In this document: positions 43,076 to 52,353 of the stretch, piece after piece
How positions within the stretch are numbered: the first letter of the stretch is position 1
Layout: every line of letters starts with the position of its first letter
DNA from: Phycisphaerae bacterium
GTDB taxonomy: Bacteria > Planctomycetota > Phycisphaerae > UBA1845
NCBI GenBank assembly: GCA_029260135.1
Contig: JAJDDV010000022.1
Location: 1 to 64,000, forward strand
Direction: 5' to 3'
Length of the DNA stretch: 64,000 bases
Program-made: the position numbers and the translations under genes
The notes under the pieces: generated by a model
What the model was told of the DNA's origin: nothing
The model's database searches: none
What the model saw: only the letters and a program-made list of their open reading frames with translations

Positions 43076-44947
43076 ATGAAATCATACATCACCCTATTGA
43101 CTCTCATGATGGCCGCCTGGCCCGCGGCAGCAATCGCCGAAGACAAAGCGCCGCCGGACAAGGCAAAGACGGACGCGGTCAAGGAAGACCCCATTCAGCG
43201 CCTGGCAGAACTGCGTATCGACGAATATGTCGTTCCCGCCAGGGCCATCAACCTCCCGCTTCCGGGCAAGATGCGAACGGTCCAGGACCTACTCGATCGC
43301 ATGGAGAAATGGCAGAAGGACGACAAGATCGGGGGCGTTCTGATGGACCTCGGCAACGTCGCGCTCTCACTGGCCGACGTCGAGGAACTCCGCGGCGGAA
43401 TCGAAAGGCTCCAAGCCGCTGACAAGAAAGTCATGGCGTTCCTCAACGCAGGGACCCCCGGCGCCTACCTGCTGGCCGCCGCCGCCGACGAAATTGCCAC
43501 ACCCCCGACAGGTTCGGTAATGATTCCCGGGCTCGGCGCGCTCTTCCCCTTCATGAAGGGCTACTACCAGATGGTCGGCATCGAATACGACGTGATCACC
43601 GCCGGCCGCTTCAAGTACCCCGGCTTCCTCAACGAACGCGAACCCAACAAGTACTTCCAGGAAGAATACAACGCCATCCTCGATAGCTGGATCGACGACT
43701 ACAAGAACATGCTTGCCGAGGGGCGCGGCCTTTCCGAGGAAGCCGTCGACGACATCATCAACACGGCCCTGCACAGCGCGACCTCCGCTCGTCAGCGAGG
43801 TCTCGTCGATGTCCTCGCGTTCTACGACGACTACCGTGACCGCCTGCTCCGATCAGAGAAGATGAAGCGCCATCGCGGCGACGGCAGCAGCCTGGCCAAC
43901 GTCAACTCGATCCAGGGACTGATGGAACTCGTCAACGACGAGTTGCGACGGGCCGAAGACGCAAGGAAGGCCGTCGGTCCCAAGATCGCCGTCGTGCACG
44001 CCCGCGGACCGATCGTCGACTTCAACCTGGGCGCCGGTTTTGCCTCGCAGCTCATCTGCCGCGACGATTTCGTCAAGGTGCTCACCGAGGTCCGAAAGAA
44101 CAAATCAATCAAAGCCGTCGTCATGCGCGTCGACTCACCCGGCGGTTCAGGATACGCGTCGGACGTCATCTGGCACGAACTGCAGCGGCTCGACAAGGTC
44201 AAGCCGCTCGTGGTCAGCATGGGATCCGTCGCGGGGTCCGGTGGTTACTTCATCGCTTGCCCGGCAAGGCGCATCTTCGCTCAGCCGACCACGATCACCG
44301 GCTCGATCGGCGTTCTGGGGATCCTCCGGTCCGCACGCTCACTCTACAACCGGATGGACTACGAACTCGCGTCGATGGCCCGCGGCGACCGGGCGCTGCT
44401 CGGTGCTCCGCACAGGGCGCTCTCCAAGAAAGACCGGAACTTCATCCAGAAGTATATGGACGACTTCTACAGCATTTTCATCGATCGCGTCGCCGTGACA
44501 CGCAAAATGCCCGGCAGCGAGGTCCGCAAGATCGCCGAAGGACGTATCTACACCGGGCGGCAAGCGCTCGCGCTCAACCTGATCGACGAGTTGGGTGGAC
44601 TGGACGACGCGATCCAGGCCGCACGCGGGATCGCCAACATCCCGCCAAGTGCCGAGCTGAAAATCGTCCACTATCCACGCCCCAGCAGCCTTGGCGAGAT
44701 CTTCGAGAGCTTCAGTTCGGTCGGTATGACGGGCGCGTTGAGCAAACTCGCGCAGCTCAAAACGGGGGTTCGCCCACTCTCTTTCCAGGATCAGCTCACG
44801 CTGCTCGCCCAGCGACCGCTGCCGCTGTGTTGGATGGGCGTCCCGGACTTCTACCAGCCCCAACCGATCGTGGGACCGCTGCCACCGGGTCTATTCGACC
44901 CAGCGACACCGAATCCCGTCGAGAGACTTCGCGACATTCGCCGATAG
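43076..44947 (+). CDS. sppA: SppA-like signal peptide peptidase (long, two-domain form)
   Basis: About 623 residues with a signal peptide (MKSYITLLTLMMAAWPAAAIA) in place of the usual N-terminal anchor. Two tandem crotonase-like domains are present. The general base is K180 (GRFKYPGF) in the first domain, and the nucleophile is S388 (SVAGSGGYF) in the second, as in the 67-kDa SppA of E. coli. RVDSPGGSGYASDVIW and TITGSIGVLG are family motifs. The start overlaps the upstream gene's end region, with GGAG five bases before its stop. It probably degrades signal peptides or processes the co-encoded exported proteins (inference). Confidence 0.88.
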   Translation: MKSYITLLTLMMAAWPAAAIAEDKAPPDKAKTDAVKEDPIQRLAELRIDEYVVPARAINLPLPGKMRTVQDLLDRMEKWQKDDKIGGVLMDLGNVALSLADVEELRGGIERLQAADKKVMAFLNAGTPGAYLLAAAADEIATPPTGSVMIPGLGALFPFMKGYYQMVGIEYDVITAGRFKYPGFLNEREPNKYFQEEYNAILDSWIDDYKNMLAEGRGLSEEAVDDIINTALHSATSARQRGLVDVLAFYDDYRDRLLRSEKMKRHRGDGSSLANVNSIQGLMELVNDELRRAEDARKAVGPKIAVVHARGPIVDFNLGAGFASQLICRDDFVKVLTEVRKNKSIKAVVMRVDSPGGSGYASDVIWHELQRLDKVKPLVVSMGSVAGSGGYFIACPARRIFAQPTTITGSIGVLGILRSARSLYNRMDYELASMARGDRALLGAPHRALSKKDRNFIQKYMDDFYSIFIDRVAVTRKMPGSEVRKIAEGRIYTGRQALALNLIDELGGLDDAIQAARGIANIPPSAELKIVHYPRPSSLGEIFESFSSVGMTGALSKLAQLKTGVRPLSFQDQLTLLAQRPLPLCWMGVPDFYQPQPIVGPLPPGLFDPATPNPVERLRDIRR

Positions 44948-44980
44948 TCAGCTTCATAGTTCGGCTTTGGGAAACATGTG

Positions 44981-45031
44981 CCGTGGCGGCGGAAGCAGAC
45001 CCTGCTTCGCCGCCACGGGTGATCACCCGTG
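44981..45031. repeat. Overlapping palindromes downstream of sppA (repeat remnant or terminator)
   Basis: A 16-17-bp imperfect inverted repeat (44981-44998 with 45003-45018, one bulged G) overlaps a perfect 18-bp palindrome CACGGGTGATCACCCGTG (45014-45031). No T-run follows. The CACGGGT motif recurs in the repeat at 619-721, so this may be a dispersed repeat that also ends the sppA transcript. Confidence 0.6.
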
Positions 45032-45105
45032 CGCCGTGACCCGATTCAACCTGCCTGCGTGGCACGCCAAGTGCAACGTGGCGGTTGTAGAAGCCCTTTG
45101 CGGTG

Positions 45106-45125
45106 CTAGACCGGGAGTGGTCTAG
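45106..45125 (+). promoter_or_regulatory. 7-bp inverted repeat upstream of pckA
   Basis: CTAGACC (45106-45112) and GGTCTAG (45119-45125) flank a 6-bp centre, 61 bp before the pckA start. A weak promoter-like pair (TTGTAG near 45085, TAGACC) overlaps the left arm, so the palindrome could be an operator; this is inference. Confidence 0.4.
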
Positions 45126-45186
45126 TGATTTCGCGCAGTGCGCGGGCGGCGTTCGGCTCGATCGGGCCAGATTCAGGAGAACCACC

Positions 45187-46791
45187 GTGAATGCAGCAAG
45201 TCAGTGTCCCGTAGCGACCCCTTCGTGCGGTCTCGATTCACACGGCATCACCGAACCGGGCGAGGTCTTTTGGAATCTCCCCGCCGCCCAGCTCTACGAG
45301 CACGCCCTACGCGCCTCAGAGGGTTCCCTGGCGGCCAACGGCGCCATCGTCTGCAATACCGGGCAGCACACCGGCCGATCCCCCAACGACAAATTCCTCG
45401 TCGAAGAGCCTTCCACAAAGGACGCCATCTGGTGGGGAAAAGTCAACAAGCCCATTACCGAGGCGCAGTTCGACGCGCTTCACACGAAGGTGCTCGAGCA
45501 CTACAAGGGTCGAAAGCTCTACGTCCGTGACGCCTTCGCCGGCGCCGACGAGGCCACGAGACTCCCCATCCGCGTCGTCACCGAGACGGCCTGGCACAAC
45601 CTGTTCGCCACCCAGTTGTTCATCCGCCCGGCGCCGGGCGCGACGGCCGATCACAAACCCGAGTTCCTCGTCCTCAACGCGCCCACCTGCCTGGCCGAAC
45701 CCGAAATCCACGGCACGCGATCCAGCACCTTCGTCACCGTTCACTTCGGCAAGCGCCTCGTGCTGATCGGCGGCACGGCCTACGCCGGGGAGATCAAGAA
45801 AAGCATCTTTACCGTCATGAACTACCTGCTCCCGACGTCCGGCGTGCTGAGCATGCACTGCTCCGCCAACATCGGGGTCGACGGCGACGTCGCCCTCTTC
45901 TTCGGCCTGAGCGGAACGGGCAAGACCTCGCTCTCGGCCGACCCCCGGCGAGGCCTCATCGGCGACGATGAGCACGGCTGGAGCGACGATGGCGTGTTCA
46001 ACATCGAAGGCGGTTGCTATGCGAAGTGTATTCGCCTGTCGCCCAAGTTCGAACCGCAGATCTACAACGCCATCCGGTTCGGTTCGGTCGCGGAAAACGT
46101 CGTCACCGACGATCTCACACGCGAGATCGACTACGACGCAGACGACCTCACCGAAAACACACGCGTCGCCTACCCGCTCCACTACATCGACAACGCCGTG
46201 ATTCCCAGCGTGGGAGGCCATCCCAAGAACGTTGTCTTCCTCACCTGTGACGCGTTCGGCGTACTGCCTCCGATCTCGAAACTTACGCCGGACCAGGCCA
46301 TGTACCACTTCCTCTCCGGCTACACCGCGAAGGTCGCAGGAACCGAAGCCGGCGTCACCGAACCCCAGGCGACCTTCAGCACCTGTTTCGGCGCTCCGTT
46401 CCTCCCGCTCCCGCCCGAACGCTACGCCACCATGCTCGGCGAGCGACTCGCCAAATACAACGCCCAGTGCTGGCTGATCAACACCGGCTGGAGCGGCGGC
46501 GAACACGGCGTCGGCGAGCGAATGAACATAGCCTTCACCCGGGCTATGGTGAAGGCCGCCCTCAGCGGCGACCTCGAAGGCGTTCCCTACAAGCAAGACC
46601 CGGTCTTCGGCGTCGCCGTTCCGCAGCAGTGTCCCGACGTACCCAGCGAAGTCCTCACGCCAAGATCGACCTGGAAGGACCCGGCTGCCTATGACGCCAA
46701 GGCGGCCGAACTGGCGGGCCTGTTCGTCAAGAACTTCAAGGGCTTTGAAGGCGCCGCGGCCAACGTCGTCGCGGCCGGACCGAAAGTCTAG
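45187..46791 (+). CDS. pckA: Phosphoenolpyruvate carboxykinase (ATP)
   Basis: About 534 residues. The kinase-1a P-loop is [11 protein letters not shown], kinase-2 is GDDEHGW, and the oxaloacetate/Mn site includes the R in [22 protein letters not shown] and [16 protein letters not shown] are family landmarks. The start is GTG 45187 with AGGAG nine bases upstream; the frame extends to 45103. It converts oxaloacetate plus ATP to PEP and CO2, the first gluconeogenic step, which fits the reversible PPi-type phosphofructokinase seen upstream. It is not part of an obvious operon. Confidence 0.96.
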   Translation: MNAASQCPVATPSCGLDSHGITEPGEVFWNLPAAQLYEHALRASEGSLAANGAIVCNTGQHTGRSPNDKFLVEEPSTKDAIWWGKVNKPITEAQFDALHTKVLEHYKGRKLYVRDAFAGADEATRLPIRVVTETAWHNLFATQLFIRPAPGATADHKPEFLVLNAPTCLAEPEIHGTRSSTFVTVHFGKRLVLIGGTAYAGEIKKSIFTVMNYLLPTSGVLSMHCSANIGVDGDVALFFGLSGTGKTSLSADPRRGLIGDDEHGWSDDGVFNIEGGCYAKCIRLSPKFEPQIYNAIRFGSVAENVVTDDLTREIDYDADDLTENTRVAYPLHYIDNAVIPSVGGHPKNVVFLTCDAFGVLPPISKLTPDQAMYHFLSGYTAKVAGTEAGVTEPQATFSTCFGAPFLPLPPERYATMLGERLAKYNAQCWLINTGWSGGEHGVGERMNIAFTRAMVKAALSGDLEGVPYKQDPVFGVAVPQQCPDVPSEVLTPRSTWKDPAAYDAKAAELAGLFVKNFKGFEGAAANVVAAGPKV

Positions 46792-46940
46792 AAGGCGGCG
46801 CCGCGGCATCGCGAGCCCAACACGCACGAATCCGGATCACCCGCAGTATGGGTGTGCGCAGCCCCTGCCTGCCGTATAGTACCTCCGCGGGATCGACGCG
46901 CGTCGTGAAAGTACGCACTTGCCATCAGCGGAGAGAGGCT

Positions 46941-47663
46941 GTGGAGTTCCAGAACTCGTACGAAGACGATGTCTACGCCGCCGCGTACGCGCGAATGGAA
47001 TTCCCGGGTACCTACTATCTCGCCTATCGCGACCTTCCTGACATCTTCTCCCGGCATGCAAACGGGCACTGTGCTATCGACGTGGGCTGTGGCACCGGAC
47101 GGTCGACCAGGTTTCTGCAGAAACATGGCTTCACCGCCGTCGGTGTCGACATCGCCGAAGAGATGATCCACAAGGCCCGCGAGATCGATCCTTCCGGTGA
47201 TTACCGTCATCTTGCGGACGGCAAGCTCGCCCCCTTCGCCGACAACACCTTCGATCTTGCACTCGCAGCCTTCACCTTCGACAACATCCCGACGGACGCC
47301 AAGAAAATCGAGTTGCTCAGAGATCTTCGGAGGGCGATCGCAGACCGTGGCCGTATCGTCTTACTCGTCTCATCGCCCGAAATCTATCGAAACGAGTGGG
47401 CATCATTCACGACCAAGGGTTTCCCCGAGAACTTCCGCGCCGAAAGCGGCGATTCGGTGAAGATCATCGTCACCGCACTGGAAGACAAGAGACCTGTGGT
47501 CGATGTGGTCTGGTCCGACGAGGCCTACCGCAAGACCTTCGCCCGGTCCAGCCTGGAGGTCATTGACGTAGTACGTCCCCTCGGAAGGAAGGACGAACCG
47601 TTCGAGTGGATCTGCGAAACCACGATTCCACCCTGGACGGTCTACGTCCTCAAGATGAGCTGA
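46941..47663 (+). CDS. Class I SAM-dependent methyltransferase
   Basis: About 240 residues starting at GTG 46941 with GAGAGG just upstream. Motif I DVGCGTGRSTRF (SAM-binding glycine loop), motif II GVDIAEEMI and motif IV LALAAFTFDNIP are all present. It belongs to the Methyltransf_11/25 group, whose substrates vary widely, so none is assigned. TATAGT (46875-46880) upstream may be a -10 element. It is convergent with the Hpt gene across 16 bp. Confidence 0.8.
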   Translation: MEFQNSYEDDVYAAAYARMEFPGTYYLAYRDLPDIFSRHANGHCAIDVGCGTGRSTRFLQKHGFTAVGVDIAEEMIHKAREIDPSGDYRHLADGKLAPFADNTFDLALAAFTFDNIPTDAKKIELLRDLRRAIADRGRIVLLVSSPEIYRNEWASFTTKGFPENFRAESGDSVKIIVTALEDKRPVVDVVWSDEAYRKTFARSSLEVIDVVRPLGRKDEPFEWICETTIPPWTVYVLKMS

Positions 47664-47679
47664 GGCTTGTGCGTTGTGC

Positions 47680-48015
47680 TTACTCGCCGTCCCCCACGAC
47701 AACGCGACCGCAAAGCGACTTGAGATCGTTCAGCACGTTTTGGCACCCTTCGAGTCCCTCCGCCTTGGCGTACTGCTCGAGCTCGGCCGACGTCGTCGAA
47801 AGATCAGGGTAACCGTATCCACCGCCGCTACCCTTGAGTTGATGCGCAGCGGTTCGCAAAGCCTCGAAATCGGACTGGTTGATCGCCTCCTCCATCGCGC
47901 GGACTCGGTCCTCCAGCCCGTCGACGAATTCAATCACGATGTCGGCAAACGAGGGGTCTTCGCGAACCAACTCGGAAGGAATCGGCGTCTGCGGCGAATC
48001 GTTACAGTCAGCCAT
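47680..48015 (-). CDS. Histidine phosphotransfer (Hpt) domain protein
   Basis: A 111-residue stand-alone Hpt protein. The phosphorylatable histidine is H58 in AAHQLKGSGGGYG, followed by the helix LSTTSAELEQYAKAEG. GGAG precedes ATG 48015. Such proteins relay phosphate between hybrid histidine kinases and response regulators. No kinase or regulator gene is in the window, so the partners are elsewhere. Confidence 0.88.
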   Translation of the reverse strand: MADCNDSPQTPIPSELVREDPSFADIVIEFVDGLEDRVRAMEEAINQSDFEALRTAAHQLKGSGGGYGYPDLSTTSAELEQYAKAEGLEGCQNVLNDLKSLCGRVVVGDGE

Positions 48016-48250
48016 GATGCCAAGCTCCAGATGAACACCGGGCGATCGCACCTCGATCGCACCGCATCCTTTACATCGTCACGATAACGATCGCGGTTGC
48101 GTAAGCATCCGAACGACATCCCCGGGGATTCGAAGTGGAGGTTTGCGCCAAGCCATTCGTCCGATAAGATGGCGACCCGGTACCCATCGTCTGCGACGGT
48201 CCATGGACGGGAGACCTCGAAAGAAGCGGGGCTTTCGTCACGTCGGCGAC

Positions 48251-49384
48251 CTAGGAAAGGACGGTCTTGGACTTTCGCCCGCTCAGATACGACTCCATGA
48301 CGCAGTTCGCCAGGTCGCCGCTGGTGCAGTAGAACGCCACCCCCTGCGTCAGCCGCGTGAGATGATCGACGAAGCTCACCCAGTCCATGTACAGATAGTC
48401 TTCGATGAGCGCAAACGTCGAGAAACGAATCCCCTGGCGAGACAGCAGAACCGCTTCGCTCAGCGTCGCCATCGAGGTGGCCTGCTCCGGCGGATAGACC
48501 AGATGGACGTAGCCGCCCTGCACGTGCGCCGTCGGCTGCCCGTCGGTGATGATGAAAACCTGCTTGTTCGCCCCTCCCCTGCGCGCCAGAATCCGCCGTG
48601 CCGTCATGAGCCCCATCTGAAGATTCGTAAAATGCTGCGGGGCGTCGTCGATGTTTGAGATTGGAACGCACATCCGTATCTCAGGATCGTACGTCGAAAT
48701 CCGCTTCGGCTGTATCAAGGGAAGACGCTCTTCCGCGATCACCTCCGCCGTCGAAGAAAACCCGACGACGTCGACCGTGTCCAGCGCGAATCGTTGCCGG
48801 ATCAGCGCATGAACAGCCATGGCGCACTTCTTGGCCTGCACGAACCGACCCCACCGGCTCATCGAGCCGGACATGTCCAGCAGAATGACCGTGCTGCACG
48901 TCGCCGCCGATTCGGTCACGTAAAGCTCGAAGTCCTCTTCCGCCAGACGAAGCGGCACCCCGCCCCCGGTCCGCTGCAGCGTGTTGCGCAGCGTCGCCGT
49001 CAGATCGATATCGCTGACGCTATCGCCGAACGTGTACCGTCGCGTCCCTTCCGACCGTTCGCCGCCCGGACCCGCCTGGTTCGTTTCGTGCCCTTCGCTC
49101 GAATCAGGCCTGAGGTTCGAGAAGACCTCCATCAACGCCTTGCGCTGAAGGCTGCTTATGGCCCGGGGCGTCAAACGAAAACGCACACCGATCTTCTCGA
49201 TCAACCCATCCTTGATCCACTGCTCGAGGATCTTCCGCTGCTCCGGGTCGTCCGCCAGCTCACGAAGGGCCTCGATCGCCTCATCGCCGTAAGCGAGCAC
49301 GTACTCCATGAAATGCCGAAACGCCTGCAGATGCTCCTGCGTCTCAAACGGCGTCCCGTCCCATGGTTGAAAGATGAATCGCAT
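48251..49384 (-). CDS. VWA-domain protein, partner of the MoxR-type ATPase
   Basis: A 377-residue protein with an N-terminal helical region and a von Willebrand A domain from about residue 160. The MIDAS motif DxSxS is intact (DMSGSMS from D170), with the supporting TNLQMGL and TDGQPTA segments. It lies 6 bp downstream of the AAA+ gene. MoxR/VWA pairs act as chaperone-like systems for metal insertion or assembly of complexes; the client here is unknown. Confidence 0.85.
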   Translation of the reverse strand: MRFIFQPWDGTPFETQEHLQAFRHFMEYVLAYGDEAIEALRELADDPEQRKILEQWIKDGLIEKIGVRFRLTPRAISSLQRKALMEVFSNLRPDSSEGHETNQAGPGGERSEGTRRYTFGDSVSDIDLTATLRNTLQRTGGGVPLRLAEEDFELYVTESAATCSTVILLDMSGSMSRWGRFVQAKKCAMAVHALIRQRFALDTVDVVGFSSTAEVIAEERLPLIQPKRISTYDPEIRMCVPISNIDDAPQHFTNLQMGLMTARRILARRGGANKQVFIITDGQPTAHVQGGYVHLVYPPEQATSMATLSEAVLLSRQGIRFSTFALIEDYLYMDWVSFVDHLTRLTQGVAFYCTSGDLANCVMESYLSGRKSKTVLS

Positions 49385-49390
49385 CGATCC

Positions 49391-50809
49391 TCAACGCTTG
49401 ATATACGTCCTCCCCCGATACGCATACTTGCTCAGACGATCGTTAACGTACAACGCTTCGAGAATCAGCTCCGCCGCCGCGGTCAGATACGCCGCCTCCT
49501 CGAAAGGCTGCTCCAGCGAAACACACAGCTTCACGGCCGCCTTCTTCAGCGCCGGAATCGACTCGATGACCCTGGCCAGATCCGCCGTCGACACCTCGTC
49601 GCCCAGCTCAATCGTCGCGCTCTCGTCGGTGAACGCGTCAACAACCTCCTCCAATTCCGCAATACGGCCGACATTGTCGAACACCGACTTGACCGCCTCT
49701 CCGGTGATCGACGCGATCAGCTTGTCTTCACTCCGCTCGTCGTCCGCCAACATCAGCTCGATCTTACCGCGACAACCAGCCGCAACGTGCTGCAGATCGG
49801 TAATGCGCGGCACCACGTCGGTCTCGCCATGCTTGATGCACCGACGCTCCGCGTTCGATACGAGCAGTTCAGCCCCGGCGATGGATGCGCGCACCGACAC
49901 GCCGGATTGCTGATTGATGTGCGGGCTCTCCCGCGCGATACGGCCCATCTCCTCGACGATCTCGAGCATGTATCGCGGTAGGTCGATGCGCCGACCGTCC
50001 GTCTCTCGCTCCAACCAGGCGCTGCCCTGCGTGATGCGAATCGCATCTTCCGTTCGCCGGGGATAATGCGTGCGAACCACCGAACCGATCCGATCTTTCA
50101 GCGGCGTGACGATGCGCCCTCGATTCGTGTAGTCTTCCGGATTGGCCGTAAACGCCATGCAGACATCCAGCGGCAGCCGAACGCCGAACCCGCGTATCTG
50201 AACGTCCCGCTCCTCCAGCGCGTTGAACAATCCAACTTGGATGCGCGGTGCAAGATCGGGCAGCTCGTTGATGGCGAAGATGCCACGGTTCGTACGAGGA
50301 ATCAGACCGTAGTGGATGACGCCTTCATCGGTCAGATGACGGCCTTCCGCATGCTTCACCAGATCGATTTCGCCGATCAGATCCGCGATCGTGACGTCCG
50401 GTGTCGCGAGCTTCTCGTGAAAACGCTCCTCGCGATGGACCCATCGAAGCGCCGCCTCGTCTCCCTGTGCCTCCACCAACCGGCGATTCGTCGGGAATTT
50501 TGGATCGAGCGGATCGTCCGGAAGATCGCTCTCTTTCAGCGCCGGCGTCCACTCATCCAGCAGCGACGGCAGCATCCGAATGATGCGAGTCTTCGCCTGT
50601 CCGCGAAGCCCGAGAAAAAGAACGTCGTGCTGACTCAGAACCGCGTTGACGATCTGCGGAATCACCGTGTCGTCGTATCCGATGATGCCCGGAAACAACT
50701 CCGCCCGCGACTTCAGACGGCTCAGGAGGTTCTCCCGCAGCTCCTGCTTCACTGAACGGCTGCGATAGCCCTGTTCGCGAAGTTCTCCGATGGTTCTTAC
50801 TTGATTCAC
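49391..50809 (-). CDS. MoxR/magnesium-chelatase-type AAA+ ATPase
   Basis: About 472 residues. The Walker A is FLGLRGQAKTR (variant GxxGxxKT), Walker B is IFAINELPDL, and sensor/arginine-finger regions follow (FTANPEDYTNRGRIVTPLKDR). The start is GTG 50809 with GGGGAG upstream. A good promoter lies at 50845-50873. It belongs with the VWA gene in a two-gene operon. The N-terminal segment and the long C-terminal domain after residue 300 are larger than in simple MoxR, closer to the RavA/ChlI-like branches. Confidence 0.85.
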   Translation of the reverse strand: MNQVRTIGELREQGYRSRSVKQELRENLLSRLKSRAELFPGIIGYDDTVIPQIVNAVLSQHDVLFLGLRGQAKTRIIRMLPSLLDEWTPALKESDLPDDPLDPKFPTNRRLVEAQGDEAALRWVHREERFHEKLATPDVTIADLIGEIDLVKHAEGRHLTDEGVIHYGLIPRTNRGIFAINELPDLAPRIQVGLFNALEERDVQIRGFGVRLPLDVCMAFTANPEDYTNRGRIVTPLKDRIGSVVRTHYPRRTEDAIRITQGSAWLERETDGRRIDLPRYMLEIVEEMGRIARESPHINQQSGVSVRASIAGAELLVSNAERRCIKHGETDVVPRITDLQHVAAGCRGKIELMLADDERSEDKLIASITGEAVKSVFDNVGRIAELEEVVDAFTDESATIELGDEVSTADLARVIESIPALKKAAVKLCVSLEQPFEEAAYLTAAAELILEALYVNDRLSKYAYRGRTYIKR

Positions 50810-50844
50810 GGCTGTCGCACTCCCCCTAGTGAAGGTCCAGATCG

Positions 50845-50873
50845 ATCCTAGCGCCGCGCCCAAGCGACGTCAA
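50845..50873 (-). promoter_or_regulatory. Promoter of the MoxR/VWA operon
   Basis: On the minus strand, TTGACG (plus 50868-50873), a 17-bp spacer and TAGGAT (plus 50845-50850) predict a start near 50838 and a leader of about 28 nt carrying GGGGAG before the GTG at 50809. Confidence 0.7.
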
Positions 50874-51077
50874 TCTGAACCGCCGATTGGGGGACGCTCA
50901 GGTGGGGCCGACTTTCCAGTCGGTCACGACGCGACCGCACAGCGGCGTCCAACGACATTTGCCTACCCAAAGCATTCACAGGTACAGTGTAACGGCGTAG
51001 AACGACTCTCGGGCCGGACGAATACCCGTCCGGTCAGCCAGGACGGACACAGTCGTAACCGCATCGGAGATCGAACG

Positions 51078-52169
51078 ATGACCGATACCGCGCGCGATGC
51101 AAAACAAACACCGACGGAAGAGTCCACGACCCACCCCTGCGAGTCGCTCCTTCACGCGGTTCAGGCCATTGCCCGAAACGCAAATCTCGACATCGACGCC
51201 GACGACCTCCGCGCCGCCATGGGCTTGCCCTTCCTGGTGACGGCCGTCCCCGACGAACCCGATCTGGGCAGGTGGATGCGCTACGCTCGCGATGCGTTCC
51301 TCATCCCGGCCGCTCGCCTCTTTGGCATGACCATCCGCGATCTTCATCCGCCCGCAGCCGCCTGCGGACTGCGCGACCGCGCCGAGTTCCGCCAGCACTT
51401 CGACGCCAGCTACCGTCCGCTGATTCACCGGGCCTTGGAGAACAACCAGCCCGTTCTCGCCTGGCAGGGCTGGCCTGGTGATGCGTCGATGCTCTGGGGC
51501 GTCATCACGGACACGAGCGACAACGACATCGGCTTCGTCGGACGTATCCACTCGTCTGAATCAACGTACGTCAAACACGAATTTCAAGCCCCCCCCGTCC
51601 AGCTCTACGTCGTCGAGGCAATCACACCACGGACGCCACTTCCGCATGACCTGATCGATCTATCCTTTGACCACGCCCGAATAGCCTTGCGCAACGAGCT
51701 GACGACCCACTTCGGCGTCCAAACCGGACCCACCGCACTGGACGTCTGGGTCAACCGCTTTCAACCCGAGCCGCCGCCCGAGCCGCAGGCTTCAGCCTGC
51801 GCGAACGTACGGAGCGATGAACTTCACCTTTCAGCCTACGCGGAGGACGATTCGCGCCGTGCCCTCCCGCACCTCATCGCATCGATCATCAACAACCACC
51901 GCGCCGCCATCCGATTCCTCGACGCTCATTTCAACGACATGACGGATCACCAGAAACGGATAGCAGCATCACTGGCGACGGCCTGCCAGGACGTGGTAAC
52001 CGCGATGGAGGGGATCGACATTCGGCAGGAAGGTCGGGCTTTGCCCGGTGGACCGTTATCCGGCGTTCCGATGTCGGGCCTGGGTCGACCGGCCTGGCTC
52101 GCCGCGATCGATCAGGCCGACAGAGCCTGCCGCTCCATGCTCAGCGCGTTGTCGACGAAACGCTCGTGA
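51078..52169 (+). CDS. Protein of unknown function carrying an in-frame hairpin repeat
   Basis: About 363 residues from ATG 51078 (MTDTARDAKQTPTEE) with GGAGAT upstream; the frame is open to 50829. The first two-thirds (LPFLVTAVPDEPDLGRWMRYA, YRPLIHRALENNQPVLAWQGWPG, MLWGVITDTS) read like a globular enzyme of the kind in which a bound peptide or ligand is presented (BtrH/cysteine-peptidase-like, weak). Around residues 234-258 the sequence PEPQASACANVRSDELHLSAY is encoded by an intergenic-type hairpin repeat (51782-51845). The C-terminal helix bundle follows. It is not recognised as a known family. Confidence 0.6.
   Translation: MTDTARDAKQTPTEESTTHPCESLLHAVQAIARNANLDIDADDLRAAMGLPFLVTAVPDEPDLGRWMRYARDAFLIPAARLFGMTIRDLHPPAAACGLRDRAEFRQHFDASYRPLIHRALENNQPVLAWQGWPGDASMLWGVITDTSDNDIGFVGRIHSSESTYVKHEFQAPPVQLYVVEAITPRTPLPHDLIDLSFDHARIALRNELTTHFGVQTGPTALDVWVNRFQPEPPPEPQASACANVRSDELHLSAYAEDDSRRALPHLIASIINNHRAAIRFLDAHFNDMTDHQKRIAASLATACQDVVTAMEGIDIRQEGRALPGGPLSGVPMSGLGRPAWLAAIDQADRACRSMLSALSTKRS
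51782..51845 (+). repeat. Hairpin repeat inserted in frame within a gene
   Basis: CGCAGGC (51784-51790), TTCA, GCCTGCG (51795-51801) form a perfect 7-bp hairpin, followed after 30 bases by TTTCAGCCTACGCGGA, echoing the same stem. Repeats of this CAGGCTTCAGCCTG type are common between genes in several phyla. Here the reading frame continues through it. Confidence 0.6.
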
Positions 52170-52191
52170 CGGCACCAGCCAGACAGCGAGC

Positions 52192-52217
52192 GGATGGTGT
52201 GCGCAAGTGCGCCATCC
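52192..52217 (+). terminator. Hairpin downstream of the unknown-function gene
   Basis: GGATGG (52192-52197) pairs with CCATCC (52212-52217) and the interior GCGC pairs with GCGC around a short loop. It lies 22 bp past the stop codon. The T-run after it is weak (TTG), so termination is only suggested. Confidence 0.4.
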
Positions 52218-52353
52218 TTGATCCGTCCCCCGCCAACAAAAGTCGGGCTGTGCTCGACGGAACCTCATCCAGGCGGATGACGGGCCGAGTCCGGCCTACT
52301 TTGCTTGAGTAATGAAACGTACCCGCCACCCGCAAGGGGTGACGCCGCTCCGC

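Noticed and set aside
45316-46827. A 503-codon open frame opposite pckA
   Set aside because: pckA on the other strand has all kinase motifs; this frame has none and is a shadow.
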